Origin: DASRDZ01 sp035569495
GTDB lineage: Bacteria; Chloroflexota; Dormibacteria; Aeolococcales; Aeolococcaceae
Reading direction: 5' to 3'
Assembly: GCA_035569495.1 (NCBI GenBank)
Contig: DATMMX010000044.1
Span: forward strand, 33,986 to 97,985
DNA length: 64,000 nt
Under the pieces are notes generated by a model. That model made no database searches and was not told the DNA's origin. It saw only the letters and a list, made by a program, of their open reading frames with translations. The translations under genes and the position numbers were made by a program. Of this stretch, positions 44,410 through 53,526 are shown piece after piece; the first letter of the stretch is position 1, and each line of letters opens with the position of its first letter.

Positions 44410-45189
44410 ATGACCCCGTCGCTCGACGACGACCTGCGCTTCGCCCGCGACCTGGCCGACCTCGCCGACGGGATCACCATGGCGGCCTTCCGCAGCGCCG
44501 GCCTGCGGGTCGAGACCAAGCCCGACCTGACCCCGGTGACCGAGGCCGACCGCGGCGTCGAGCGCGAGCTGCGCGCCCGCATCCAAGCCGAGCGGCCGGG
44601 CGACGCGGTCACCGGCGAGGAGTTCGGCAGCAGCGGCGACTCCTCGCGGCGCTGGTACCTCGACCCCATCGACGGCACCAAGAACTTCATGCGCGGCGTG
44701 CCCGTGTTCGCCACCCTGATCGCCCTGCAGCTCGACGGCGACATGGTGGTCGGCGTGTGCAGCGCGCCCGCGTTGCGGATGCGCTGGTGGGCGTCGCGTG
44801 GCGGCGGCGCGTTCGCCGACGGGCGGCGCCTCCACGTCTCCGGCATCTCGCGCCTCGGCGACGCGCAGCTCTCCTACGACAGCGTGTCGGGGTTCGAGGA
44901 GGAGGGGCTGGGCGAGGCGTTCCTGGAGCTGACCCGGCGCTGCTGGCGAACCCGCGGCTTCGGCGACTTCTGGTCGCACGTGCTGGTCGCCGAGGGCGCG
45001 GTGGACATCGCCGTCGAGCCGGTGGTCAGCCCGTGGGACCTGGCCCCGCTGCAGGTGATCGTCGAGGAGGCGGGCGGCCGCTTCACCGACCTGACGGGCG
45101 CCGCGCGCATCGACGGCGGCAGCGCCGTCGCCAGCAATGGGCTGCTCCACGACGAGGTGCTGGCCGCGATGCGCGTCGACCCCGAGTAG
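44410..45189 (+). CDS. hisN: Histidinol-phosphatase, inositol monophosphatase type
   Basis: A 259-residue Mg-dependent phosphatase. Metal ligands are in GEEFG (Glu70-71), YLDPIDGTKNF (Asp85, Asp88) and SPWDLAPLQVIVEEAGG. The sequence KPDLTPVTEADRGVE and the WDLAPLQ form are typical of HisN, which removes phosphate from histidinol phosphate, rather than of generic inositol phosphatases. No other his gene is near. It precedes an iron-type alcohol dehydrogenase with no gap. Confidence 0.87.
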   Translation: MTPSLDDDLRFARDLADLADGITMAAFRSAGLRVETKPDLTPVTEADRGVERELRARIQAERPGDAVTGEEFGSSGDSSRRWYLDPIDGTKNFMRGVPVFATLIALQLDGDMVVGVCSAPALRMRWWASRGGGAFADGRRLHVSGISRLGDAQLSYDSVSGFEEEGLGEAFLELTRRCWRTRGFGDFWSHVLVAEGAVDIAVEPVVSPWDLAPLQVIVEEAGGRFTDLTGAARIDGGSAVASNGLLHDEVLAAMRVDPE

Positions 45190-46242
45190 ATGACGGAGAT
45201 GGCCGAAACCTGGGAGCACCGCTTCCCGGGCACCGAGCACGTCGTCGCCGGTCCGGGCACGCTGGCTCGCCTGCCCGAGGAGTGCGAGCGGCAGGGCATG
45301 CAGCGTGTGGTCATCGTCACCGGCCGCACCCTGCGCGACAAGACGCCGGTGATCGCCGAGGCGGAGCGACTGCTCGGCGAGCGCTGCGCCGCCACCTTCT
45401 CCGGCATCACCGAGCACGTCCCGGCGAGCAGCGTCGAGGCGCTGGCCGAGCTGCTCCGCGACATGCACGCCGACGGCGCCGTCGCCATCGGCGGCGGCAG
45501 CCCCATCGACGGCACCAAGGCGGCACTGCACCGCCTCGACGGCGGCGCCACCAAGCAGATCTCCGTGCCGACGACGCTCAGCGCCGCCGAGTTCACCTCG
45601 ACCGCGGGGGTCACCGACGACGCGACGCGGCGCAAGGGCGGCGTCGTCGATGACGCGCTGACGCCGCGCGCCGTCATCCTCGACCCGCAGGTCACCGTGC
45701 ACACGCCGCAGCGGCTGTGGCTCTCCACCGGCATCCGCGCCCTCGACCACGCCGTCGAATCGGTCTACGCGCCCGAGCGGGACCGCCTCGCCATCGAGCT
45801 CGGGCTGCGCGCCATCGCCATGCTGCGCACCGCGCTGCCGCAGACGCGCGACAACCCCGCCGACCTCACCGCCCGCGAGGAATCCCAGGTGGCCGCGTGG
45901 TATTCGGGCATCGGCCTCGCCGCCACCACCATGGGTCCGAGCCACCCGCTCGGCCGCATCCTCGGCGCCACCTTCGGCGTCGGCCACGGGATCACGTCGT
46001 GCGTGCTGCTGGCGCCCTCGATCGACTGGACGGCCGAGCACGAGCCCGATCGCGTCCAGCCGTTGTGCGAAGCCTTCGCCGTCGAGCGCCCCGACCAGGT
46101 GGGCGCCGCCTGCAAGGCGTTCATCGCCTCGCTCGGCCTGCCCACGTCACTGCGCGAGGCGGGCCTCACCGAGGACGCGCTGCGCCTCTACCTGGCCATG
46201 GTCCCCGAGCGCTGGCACGGCATCGTCCGCGCCGCCTCCTGA
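45190..46242 (+). CDS. Iron-containing alcohol dehydrogenase / maleylacetate reductase-like
   Basis: A 350-residue group III dehydrogenase. The nucleotide loop is AIGGGSPIDGTKAAL, the substrate region PTTLSAAEFTSTAGVT, and the metal His residues are in GIRALDHAVESVY and GPSHPLGRILGATFGVGHG. The TTLSAAEFT and SHPLGR forms are nearer to maleylacetate reductase than to ethanol dehydrogenases, so it may reduce an aromatic ring-cleavage product. Substrate unproven. Starts directly after the hisN stop, so it is in the same operon. Confidence 0.85.
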   Translation: MTEMAETWEHRFPGTEHVVAGPGTLARLPEECERQGMQRVVIVTGRTLRDKTPVIAEAERLLGERCAATFSGITEHVPASSVEALAELLRDMHADGAVAIGGGSPIDGTKAALHRLDGGATKQISVPTTLSAAEFTSTAGVTDDATRRKGGVVDDALTPRAVILDPQVTVHTPQRLWLSTGIRALDHAVESVYAPERDRLAIELGLRAIAMLRTALPQTRDNPADLTAREESQVAAWYSGIGLAATTMGPSHPLGRILGATFGVGHGITSCVLLAPSIDWTAEHEPDRVQPLCEAFAVERPDQVGAACKAFIASLGLPTSLREAGLTEDALRLYLAMVPERWHGIVRAAS

Positions 46243-46283
46243 GACTGCCAGGTGGAGCGTTGTTCCCCCCTGGGAGACGCAGT

Positions 46284-46299
46284 CTGACCGACGGGTCAG
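46284..46299. promoter_or_regulatory. Palindrome resembling a TetR-type operator
   Basis: CTGACC-GACG-GGTCAG, a perfect six-base inverted repeat about 165 bases before the secreted protein gene at 46462. TetR-family operators in high-GC bacteria often look like this. A TTGACA at 46379-46384 downstream may be a -35. No TetR gene is present here. Confidence 0.3.
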
Positions 46300-46461
46300 T
46301 CAAGAAAGAAGGGCGCGCTCTTGCGGTAGGACTGAAGTGGTGGCGGACACCCCGCCCGTCGTGAGCTTCTTCCCGCCATTGACAGGACCGATTAATGGGC
46401 GCAGGCTGCTGTCCAGGCTCCCGTCCGCCGAAAGACCGACGATCGAACGTTGGGGGGCTTC

Positions 46462-47214
46462 ATGAAACGAAGCACGAGCTTTGGCGCCCACCTCGGAGCG
46501 ACGGTGCTAGCAGTGACAGCCGCCTTGGCCGTACCGCTGCAGTCACTTGCGTCGGGAGGGGGTGACGGGTGCAATCCGGGCCGGGCCGCGCACCCCGATA
46601 ACGCACAGGTTGGGTGGTCACAGTCGAACGGTGGTCAGCGCATCGGAGGGGCATACGCCAACTTGTTGAATTACTCCCCGTGGGTCTCGGTGGGTAGTTC
46701 GGTTTCGAGTTGGACCATGATCGACACTGGAAGCTCATGGGCGCAGGTCGGCTGGATAGAGTACGCGTACAGCAATCGACACGACTTTTATCAAGCGCAG
46801 GACGCCACCCATGGCCAACAGTTTCAAGAGTTCCCCGCGGAGCCGATCAATAACACGACCAATTACAACGTCATGTTCGAGGAGAAGTACCTGGGCTGGA
46901 TGACCTTCCGGATCACTGGCGCTGCCAATTCCCAACAATGCGCGTCGACCTACAACGGTCAGTACTGCGAATGGTACGTCCCGGTCGACTTCACCCCTGA
47001 CAGTTCGTTACAGGCGGGCGAGATCCACAACGATGCCGACCAGGTGCCTGGCCATTACAATGTCCCAGAGTTCTACAAGAGTGCCCAAATCTGGTACTCC
47101 TCCTGGGTCAACTATGACGGAAGCCTGTTCCGTCCACAATCCTGGATGAACTACGCCAAGCTATCGCCTACTTGGCTCCAGATTTCGGATACGGCAGCAA
47201 CATGCCAGTTCTGA
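46462..47214 (+). CDS. Secreted protein of unknown function
   Basis: 250 residues. A signal peptide (MKRSTSFGAHLGATVLAVTA to about 33, ending in LASG) is followed by a Cys-containing mature domain rich in Trp, Tyr, Ser and Asn (for example SSWAQVGWIEYAYSN and CEWYVPVDFT). Five Cys may form disulfides. No family recognised. GC content and codon choice are clearly lower than in neighbours, with many A/T-ending codons. The ATG at 46462 follows a G-rich stretch; an ATG four codons upstream is possible. Confidence 0.7.
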   Translation: MKRSTSFGAHLGATVLAVTAALAVPLQSLASGGGDGCNPGRAAHPDNAQVGWSQSNGGQRIGGAYANLLNYSPWVSVGSSVSSWTMIDTGSSWAQVGWIEYAYSNRHDFYQAQDATHGQQFQEFPAEPINNTTNYNVMFEEKYLGWMTFRITGAANSQQCASTYNGQYCEWYVPVDFTPDSSLQAGEIHNDADQVPGHYNVPEFYKSAQIWYSSWVNYDGSLFRPQSWMNYAKLSPTWLQISDTAATCQF

Positions 47215-47741
47215 GTGGATTCACAACGCGAACGCTGCTCGCCGTCGTCGCCTCAGCGTCCATCGCCGTAGCGGCGGTTGCCGTGGCGCGCGCTGCAGGG
47301 GCCGCATCGTCGAGCCCTGCTACGCAAGCCCCGAGCCCAAGTGGTTCCCCTATCCCGCGGTCGGCACCTGTGTTGACCCCGCACTTCCCATTGGCGACCA
47401 TCGACGACGGCTTGCTCAAATGGGCAGTCAACCTATCAGCGCCACCGCCATCCGCGTCTCCCGCGGTCCGGGCCACAGATGTGGAAACCCGTATACTTCA
47501 AGAGCGGCCCGACGCCCAATTCCAGGAGATCGCCTTGGCGTGGGTTCAGGAGACAAACTCCAACTTGGGCTATAGCCGCCTTTGCTGGGTGGTGCCTGTG
47601 GTGCCTCGTGCTCAGCCGCCCTCGGGGGGGGCACCTGGCCAGCCGCCTCACACCAACGGGCCTCGCGCTTACGACGTATTCATCTTCGATGCCACCTCGG
47701 GAGCGTTCGTCACGGAGATCGGTGGCGACCCGCCCCACTAG
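47202..47741 (+). CDS. Exported Pro/Ser-rich protein of unknown function
   Basis: 179 residues. An N-terminal hydrophobic segment (TLLAVVASASIAVAAVAVARA, about 11-31) may be a signal peptide or anchor. A Pro/Ser-rich linker (35-75) leads to a small folded domain (about 88-179) with VETRILQERPDAQFQEIALAW and YDVFIFDATSGAFVTEIGG. The gene overlaps the preceding one by 13 bases, so they form one operon. Lower GC than the surroundings. No family recognised. Confidence 0.6.
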   Translation: MPVLSGFTTRTLLAVVASASIAVAAVAVARAAGAASSSPATQAPSPSGSPIPRSAPVLTPHFPLATIDDGLLKWAVNLSAPPPSASPAVRATDVETRILQERPDAQFQEIALAWVQETNSNLGYSRLCWVVPVVPRAQPPSGGAPGQPPHTNGPRAYDVFIFDATSGAFVTEIGGDPPH

Positions 47742-48180
47742 TCAGAACCAGCGCGGAAGAGCGTCATGCCGAGCGCTGGGAGTCCTGGCGCTCGCCTTCA
47801 GTGCGGCCGCGTGCAGCTCATCCACGCCGACAGCGACTCCGTCGCCCTCGGCGCCGCGGTCGTCGACGTCGGGCACTCTCATCCGGATATTCAACGAGAC
47901 GCCAGACCCGATCGACGTCCAGCCCGCCGCCGCCGCCCCGGTGCAGGTGGCGTGTCGGCAACATGGAGACTTCCCGGGATCTTCGTCAACGGCGCCGCTA
48001 CATGTGGTCGTCCGACGGCCGGCGGGTGATGTGGTCGTGTTGGATCGGGTGTTTCCTCCGGGCTCGCAATCGGTCGTCGTGGTGAGCCGGACAGGCGTCG
48101 CCGCGGTGCTCCCGATCTCAGCACCCTCGTACGGCCCCACCTATGTCGGTCCCTGCGCAACGGCAACTGGGACTCCCTGA
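47722..48180 (+). CDS. Lipoprotein of unknown function
   Basis: 152 residues. The signal ends in a lipobox, LALAFSAAAC, and a Ser/Thr/Pro-rich spacer precedes a small beta-rich domain (GTLIRIFNETPDPIDVQ onward). The GTG at 47722 gives a normal lipoprotein signal and overlaps the preceding gene by 20 bases. Third member of the lower-GC secreted-protein operon. No family recognised. Confidence 0.6.
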   Translation: MATRPTSQNQRGRASCRALGVLALAFSAAACSSSTPTATPSPSAPRSSTSGTLIRIFNETPDPIDVQPAAAAPVQVACRQHGDFPGSSSTAPLHVVVRRPAGDVVVLDRVFPPGSQSVVVVSRTGVAAVLPISAPSYGPTYVGPCATATGTP

Positions 48181-48184
48181 GCGG

Positions 48185-49030
48185 CTAGGGCTGCACCGCG
48201 GCGCCCAGCGGGTGCGCCGCGAAGAAGCCCAGCAGCTTGGGCAGCGACTCCATGGGCCGCTCCATGGTGTAGACGTGGCCCGCGCCCTCCAGCTCCTGGT
48301 ACTCGGCGCCGGGGATGTGCGCGGCGATGAAGCGCCCCGCCTCGACGGGGATCACCCGGTCGGCGCTGCCGTGCTGCACCAGGGTCGGCGCCGAGATCTC
48401 GCCAAGCCTGTCGGAAACGTCCCAGGCCCTGCCGGTGCTCATGTCGCCGAGGGCGCGCACCGTGGCCTCGACCGCGTCGGCGGGAGGCGCGCCGGCCGAG
48501 GCGAGCTGCATGAACAGCTCGCGCATCGCCGGGTTGTCGCGCAGGAAGTCGGGGCTGAACACCGCGGGGAGCACCAGGTCCATGCCCGCGGCGGGGTCGC
48601 TGGCCATCAGGCCGACGCCGGTGAAGAGGTCGACCACCGCCTGCGGCTCGGCGGGGAAGAAGCGGATCGGCGCGGGCGAGGTGGCCCCCAGGGCCAGCGA
48701 CTGCACCATCTCCGGATGGCTGAGGGCGAGCTGCTGGGCGATCATGCCGCCCATCGACTGCCCGTGCACGTGGGCCCGGTCCACGCCCGCGGCGCGGAGC
48801 ACGGCGGCGGCGTCCTCGGCGAAGGTCTCGATGCTGAAGTCGTCGAGCGGCGCCTGGCTGGTGCCGGTGCCGCGGTTGTCGTAGACGATGGCGCGGTAGC
48901 CGGAGAGCATGGGCAGCATCGGCGCCCACGCCTCGGCGCTGAGGCCGAAGCCCATCACCAGCAGCAGCGGGTCGCCGCTGCCGGATTCCTCCCAGTGGAT
49001 GCGCGCCTCTCCGTTCTGCGCAAAGGGCAT
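48185..49030 (-). CDS. Alpha/beta hydrolase
   Basis: A 281-residue hydrolase close to haloperoxidase/esterase-type enzymes. It has LLLVMGFGLSAEAW, YDNRGTGTSQAP, the nucleophile Ser in HGQSMGGMIAQQLA, an Asp in HGSADRVIPVEAG and a His in GAGHVYTMERP. Substrate unknown. The ATG at 49030 has AGGAG eight bases upstream. Convergent with the secreted-protein operon, with four bases between stops. Confidence 0.87.
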   Translation of the reverse strand: MPFAQNGEARIHWEESGSGDPLLLVMGFGLSAEAWAPMLPMLSGYRAIVYDNRGTGTSQAPLDDFSIETFAEDAAAVLRAAGVDRAHVHGQSMGGMIAQQLALSHPEMVQSLALGATSPAPIRFFPAEPQAVVDLFTGVGLMASDPAAGMDLVLPAVFSPDFLRDNPAMRELFMQLASAGAPPADAVEATVRALGDMSTGRAWDVSDRLGEISAPTLVQHGSADRVIPVEAGRFIAAHIPGAEYQELEGAGHVYTMERPMESLPKLLGFFAAHPLGAAVQP

Positions 49031-49101
49031 GCCGCTCACTCCTGCAAAGCCTTCCGGGCCGCCAGCAGCCGCCCACATTACCCGGTCGCGTGTGTCTCGG
49101 C

Positions 49102-49107
49102 CACAAT
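49102..49107 (+). promoter_or_regulatory. Possible -10 box before the aminotransferase gene
   Basis: CACAAT with nine bases to the ATG at 49117. It departs from the TA start of the other boxes. Confidence 0.35.
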
Positions 49108-49116
49108 CATCCGTCC

Positions 49117-50205
49117 ATGCCCCACACCCCGCTGCTGATGATCCCCGGCCCCACCCCGCTCCGCGACGACGTGCGCGCCGCCCTCGCCGAGCCGGTGCGC
49201 AGCCACACCTCGCCGGAGAACGCCGCCACCATGCGCCGCGTCGCCGAGGGCCTGCGCGCCTGCTTCGGCACCGCGCAGGCGCGAGTCCACGTCTTCGCCG
49301 GCTCGGGAACCCTCGCCATGGAAGCCGCCGTGGTCAACCACGCCAAGCCCGGTGACCGCATGGTGGTGTGCAGCCAGGGCTACTTCGGCGACCGCTTCGC
49401 CGAGATCGGCGCCGCCTTCGGGCTCGACGTGCACAGCCTCACCACCGAATGGGGCACGCGCCTCGACCCCGAGCGGCTGCGCCAGGCCTGCGCCGAGCGC
49501 CCGCCCGCCCTCGTCACCATCACCCACGTCGACACCAGCACCGGCGTGCTCGCCGACGTGGCCACCCTGGCGCGGATCGCCCGCCAGGCCGGGGCCGTCA
49601 CCGTCCTCGACGGCGTCTGCGCCACCGCGGGTGTCGAGGAGCGCATGGACGAGTGGGGGGTCGACGTGATGCTCACCGGCGCGCAGAAGGCGCTCGCCGT
49701 CCCGCCCGGCCTGGCCATCCTCGCGGTGAGCGAGCGCGCCCGGGAGCGCCGCGACCAGCTCGGCGACATCGCCGCCTACTACGCCGACCTGCGCCGCTGG
49801 GACGCGGCCGTCGACGACCCCACCCGCGCCTACTTCTCGACCCACGCCACCGGCCTGCTCCGCGCCCTGGAGGTGGCCCTCGACGCGGTGCAGGCCGAGA
49901 CCCTGCCGCGCCGCTTCGCCCGCCACCAGCAGGTGGCCCGGGCCATGCGCGACGGCTTCGCCGAGCTCGGCCTCACCCCCTTCACCGACGCGGCCGCCCT
50001 GGCCCCCACGCTCAGCGTGCTGCGCACCCCCGAGCACGTCGACGAAGCCGCGCTGCGCAAGGGCATGGCGGAGCAGGGCGTCGTCGTCGCAGGGTGCCTG
50101 GGGCCGTTCGCCGGCAGGGGCATCCGCGTCGGCCACATGGGCGAGGTGGGCATGGACGAGGTCGAGCAGACCCTGGCCGCGGCGACTGTCTCTCTGGCAC
50201 GCTGA
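49117..50205 (+). CDS. Class V aminotransferase (alanine-glyoxylate / serine-pyruvate type)
   Basis: A 362-residue PLP enzyme. The opening MIPGPTPLRDDVRAAL and HTSPE match alanine-glyoxylate aminotransferases. GSGTLAMEAAVVNH binds cofactor phosphate, HVDTSTGVLADV and LDGVCATAGVE cover the PLP ring, and the Schiff-base Lys is in MLTGAQKALAVPPGLAI. It may transfer amino groups between alanine, serine or aspartate and glyoxylate-type acceptors. Members also act in serine and photorespiration-like pathways; substrate is not clear. Confidence 0.9.
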   Translation: MPHTPLLMIPGPTPLRDDVRAALAEPVRSHTSPENAATMRRVAEGLRACFGTAQARVHVFAGSGTLAMEAAVVNHAKPGDRMVVCSQGYFGDRFAEIGAAFGLDVHSLTTEWGTRLDPERLRQACAERPPALVTITHVDTSTGVLADVATLARIARQAGAVTVLDGVCATAGVEERMDEWGVDVMLTGAQKALAVPPGLAILAVSERARERRDQLGDIAAYYADLRRWDAAVDDPTRAYFSTHATGLLRALEVALDAVQAETLPRRFARHQQVARAMRDGFAELGLTPFTDAAALAPTLSVLRTPEHVDEAALRKGMAEQGVVVAGCLGPFAGRGIRVGHMGEVGMDEVEQTLAAATVSLAR

Positions 50206-50387
50206 CGCGCGCCGGGTTCGGGGGAGCCCCCCCAGGCCATCCTCCGCCGCTGGAGTGCGGCCGGAGGCCAGCCTTCCCCCCGCGTCCTCCGGGCGTAGGG
50301 GCGCCCCGGACGCGGTACGCTGACGGACAGTCCGCGACCACCCGGCACGACGGCCGGGCAGCGGCCGACAGGAGCACCACGACAACC

Positions 50388-51248
50388 ATGTGGCAGAACA
50401 TCAAGACGGCCTTTCTCCTGGCCCTGCTGGACGGCCTGTTCCTGCTCGTCGGCGGCGTCGTCGGCGGCCGGTCCGGCCTGATCTTCGCGGCCGTGATCGC
50501 CCTGGTCTTGAACGGCGTGACCTACTGGAAGAGCGACCGGCTGGCCATCGCCGCCGCCCGCGGCGTCGAGGTGAGCCCGCAGGAGGCGCCCGAGCTGCAC
50601 CGCATCGTCGACGAGCTGTGCGCCGCTGCGAACATGCCCAAGCCGCGCGTCTACATCACCGACGATCCCTCGCCCAACGCCTTCGCCACCGGGCGCAACC
50701 CGCAGCACGCCGCGGTCTGCTGCACCACCGGCATCCTCAACCTGGTCACCGAGCGTGAGCTGCGCGGCGTGCTCGCCCACGAGCTGAGCCACGTGCGCAA
50801 CCGCGACATCCTCACCGCCACCGTCGCCGCCACTATCGCCCTGGCCATCTCCTTCATCGCCCAGATCGGGCAGTTCGCCCTGTTCTTCGGCAACGTCGGC
50901 GGGCGGGACGACGGTGAGGGCGAGAACATCATCACCCTGCTGCTGCTGGTCATCCTGGCGCCCATCGCGGCGGCCATCATCCAGCTCGCCATCAGCCGCG
51001 CCCGCGAGTACCAGGCCGACGCCAGCGGCGCCAAGCTGAGCGGCGACCCGCTGGCCCTGGCCAACGCGCTGCGCAAGCTGGAGCAGCGCGTCCAGCAGGT
51101 GCCCATGCAGGTGGCCCCGGCGATCGCGCCGCTGTACATCGTCAACCCCTTCGGCAACCGTCGCGTCAGCTTCGCCAACCTCTTCTCGACCCATCCGCCG
51201 CTCGAGGACCGCATCCAGCGGCTCGAGCGCATGGCGATGGGAAGCTGA
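50388..51248 (+). CDS. htpX: Membrane zinc metalloprotease HtpX
   Basis: A 286-residue M48B protease that degrades misfolded membrane proteins. Two N-terminal helices (about 7-45), the zinc motif HELSHVRNRD with following helix, two more helices (about 140-205) and the third ligand in AREYQADASGAKLSG are visible, with THPPLEDRIQRLE near the end. The ATG at 50388 follows AGGAG at a rather long 13 bases. The frame upstream lies in the aminotransferase gene and is not used. TACGCT around 50317 may be a -10. Confidence 0.93.
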   Translation: MWQNIKTAFLLALLDGLFLLVGGVVGGRSGLIFAAVIALVLNGVTYWKSDRLAIAAARGVEVSPQEAPELHRIVDELCAAANMPKPRVYITDDPSPNAFATGRNPQHAAVCCTTGILNLVTERELRGVLAHELSHVRNRDILTATVAATIALAISFIAQIGQFALFFGNVGGRDDGEGENIITLLLLVILAPIAAAIIQLAISRAREYQADASGAKLSGDPLALANALRKLEQRVQQVPMQVAPAIAPLYIVNPFGNRRVSFANLFSTHPPLEDRIQRLERMAMGS

Positions 51249-51310
51249 CCACCCGGTCCACAACTCCCGCGACCCCGGGCGCCGTGCCGGCGCCGCGCCG
51301 CTAGGCGGCC

Positions 51311-51961
51311 GTGGACCAGCACATCCTCGACCTCGTCGAGCGGCTCGGCTACCTGATCGTCTTCCTCGGCGTCGGCATCGAGTCGATCGGCGTCCCGGTG
51401 CCCGGGGAGACGGTGCTGATCATCGGCGCGGTGCTCGCCGCGCAGGGACACCTGCAGGCGCCCGCTGTGGCCGCGGTGGCCTTCGCGGGCGCGGTGCTCG
51501 GCGACAACACGGGCTACGTGGTCGGCCGCAGATGGGGGAAGCGGCTCATCCAGGTGCGCGGCGTCCGCCGCATCTACGACCCGCGACGCGTCGCCGTCGC
51601 CGAGCGCTTCTTCCAGCGACACGGCTGGACGGCGGTGTTCTTCGGTCGCTTCATCGCCATCCTGCGCATCTTCGCCGGACCGCTGGCGGGCATGCACGGC
51701 ATGCCCTGGACGCACTTCGTCCTCGCCAACGCGGGCGGCGCGGTGATCTGGGTGGCCGCGGTGGTCACCGCCGGGCTGCTGGTCGGCGGCAACCTCGACC
51801 GGCTGATCTCGCTGATCACCAAGGCGGGCTATATCGGGCTCGGCGTGGCGCTGCTGGCGGTGATCGGCTTCGTCGTGTACCACCGGGTGCGGCGGCGCCG
51901 CGAGCTGGGCCACGGCGAGCAGTTGCTCAACGCCTCCCCCGAGGAGCCGGCTGCCGACTGA
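51311..51961 (+). CDS. DedA family membrane protein
   Basis: A 216-residue protein of the DedA/VTT superfamily, some of which move undecaprenyl phosphate or phospholipids across the membrane. Signatures are ESIGVPVPGETVLIIGAVLA, GAVLGDNTGYVVGRRWGKRL, FFQRHGWTAVFFGRFIAILR and FAGPLAGMHGMPWTHF, with the conserved acidic and Arg residues. GTG start. If it recycles undecaprenyl phosphate it would suit the glycan genes next to it. Confidence 0.9.
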   Translation: MDQHILDLVERLGYLIVFLGVGIESIGVPVPGETVLIIGAVLAAQGHLQAPAVAAVAFAGAVLGDNTGYVVGRRWGKRLIQVRGVRRIYDPRRVAVAERFFQRHGWTAVFFGRFIAILRIFAGPLAGMHGMPWTHFVLANAGGAVIWVAAVVTAGLLVGGNLDRLISLITKAGYIGLGVALLAVIGFVVYHRVRRRRELGHGEQLLNASPEEPAAD

Positions 51962-51965
51962 CCGG

Positions 51966-53504
51966 TCAGTTGGTCGGGTTGGTCACCGCGGGGTGGCCGC
52001 GGGCGCGGCGGAACGGCAGCGCGGAGCGCAGGGTGCGCAGGTCGCCGGGCGAGAGCAGGCCGAGCAGCACCGCCACCAGCGCGTAGGCCGCGCCGCCCGC
52101 CACCGAGGCGGCCACCAGCGCCACCCGCCCCTCGTGGGGCAGCAGCTCCAGCACCCCGATCAGCGCGGCACAGGAGAGCACGAAGACGATCGGCCCGCGC
52201 ACCCGCAGCGGCCAGCGGAACTGCCAGTACGCGGTGATCAGCAACGTCACTCCGACGCCGACCGCGGCGATGTCGAAGGCGATGCCGGTGGCCACCAGCG
52301 GGCCCGCCCCGCCGCGCTGCACGCCGATGGGGATGAGCACGATGAGCAGCACCACCTCGACCACCACCGCGCCCAGCGCCAGCGTGGCGGGCAGGCGGTC
52401 GCGCCCCGACGCCTGCAGCACACCGACGAGATACGTCGACAGGGCGAGGAATGTCGTGCCCACCGCGATGGTGCGCAGGCCCGGCGCGGCGCTGAGATAG
52501 CTCGACGGCAGGAAGAGGTTGAGCACGTCGTGCGGCTCGGCGATCATCACCAGGCTCATCGGCGTCAGCAGGGTGAGCAGGAAGAGGATCCCCTTGCGCA
52601 CGTACATCGCCGCGCGCTCGGCGTCGTCGCGCAACCGGGCGACGTGGGGGAACACCGCCGTGGTCACCGCGCTGGCGAAGAAGTAGGGAATGCGCGCCAG
52701 TGTCACCGAGGCCTGGTACAGCGCGGCGTTGTCGTTGGAGCCGCTCACCGGGGAGAGCAGCTTGATGGCGAAGAGGTCGACCGAGGTGAGCAGCGCCATG
52801 CCCGCGGTGCCGACGAACAGCGGCACCGTCTCGCGCAGCAGCTCCCAACCGCCGAAGCCGCGCGTGGTCAGCAGTGGCACGGCGCGCAGCGACCACAGCG
52901 AGTACGACGTCGACAGCATCATGCCGGCGAGGATGCCGACCGCCGCGCCGGTGGCCCCCCAGCCCGCCGCCGCCAGGGCGACGCCGAGGGCGATCTTCAC
53001 CGTGGTCTCCAGGATGTTGGTGAGGGCCACGGTGCGGAAGCGGAACAGGCCCTGCAGGCCGCCGCGCGCCACCGTGTTGACGCCGCTGAGGCTGCAGGTC
53101 ACCGCCGCCAGCACCACCGGCCACGCCGACTCGCCGCCCAGCTTGAAGGCGCCGGTGAAGGTGAGCAGCAGCAGCAGCAGGGCGAGCAGCGTGGCCACCG
53201 CGAAGTTGCCGATCAGCGCGCCGCGCAGCACCGCGGCGCGCTCGGCCATGTCGTCGTTGCCGCTCAGCCGGCGCGTCGCCGTCCAGGGGAATCCCGAGGC
53301 GGTGAACCACGCGGTGAAGAAGAGGAACGACTGAGCCAGGGCGAGCACGCCGTAGTTGCTGCGCGGGATGAGGTGCGCCGTCACCAGGGTGAAGGCGTAG
53401 TTGCCCGCACCGACAACCAGGAACGCCGCCGCCAGAGTCCCGCTACCCGCCGCGGCGCTGGTCGACTCGGCTGCGCCTGCGCTCTCGTCGGGCTGCACGA
53501 TCAC
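51966..53504 (-). CDS. Polysaccharide flippase (MOP superfamily)
   Basis: A 512-residue membrane protein with about 14 helices, of the Wzx/MurJ-like oligosaccharide flippase group. Typical are the N-terminal FLVVGAGNYAFTLVTAHLIPRSNYGVLAL and the central VDLFAIKLLSPVSGSNDNAALYQASVTLARIPYFF. It probably flips lipid-linked glycans. GTG start with TACACT five bases upstream. Its stop and the convergent dedA stop sit symmetrically in a 14-base palindrome (51957-51970). It opens a locus with glycosyltransferases. Confidence 0.87.
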   Translation of the reverse strand: MIVQPDESAGAAESTSAAAGSGTLAAAFLVVGAGNYAFTLVTAHLIPRSNYGVLALAQSFLFFTAWFTASGFPWTATRRLSGNDDMAERAAVLRGALIGNFAVATLLALLLLLLTFTGAFKLGGESAWPVVLAAVTCSLSGVNTVARGGLQGLFRFRTVALTNILETTVKIALGVALAAAGWGATGAAVGILAGMMLSTSYSLWSLRAVPLLTTRGFGGWELLRETVPLFVGTAGMALLTSVDLFAIKLLSPVSGSNDNAALYQASVTLARIPYFFASAVTTAVFPHVARLRDDAERAAMYVRKGILFLLTLLTPMSLVMIAEPHDVLNLFLPSSYLSAAPGLRTIAVGTTFLALSTYLVGVLQASGRDRLPATLALGAVVVEVVLLIVLIPIGVQRGGAGPLVATGIAFDIAAVGVGVTLLITAYWQFRWPLRVRGPIVFVLSCAALIGVLELLPHEGRVALVAASVAGGAAYALVAVLLGLLSPGDLRTLRSALPFRRARGHPAVTNPTN

Positions 53505-53509
53505 CGCGC

Positions 53510-53515
53510 AGTGTA
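53510..53515 (-). promoter_or_regulatory. -10 box, leaderless start of the flippase gene
   Basis: TACACT on the minus strand with five bases to the GTG at 53504. Confidence 0.45.
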
Positions 53516-53526
53516 GCGAGGGCTGA

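Noticed and set aside
51957..51970. Perfect palindrome ACTGACCGGTCAGT resembling a TetR operator
   Set aside because: It lies between two convergent stop codons and contains both, so it is more likely a product of the stop-codon symmetry or a terminator fragment than an operator.
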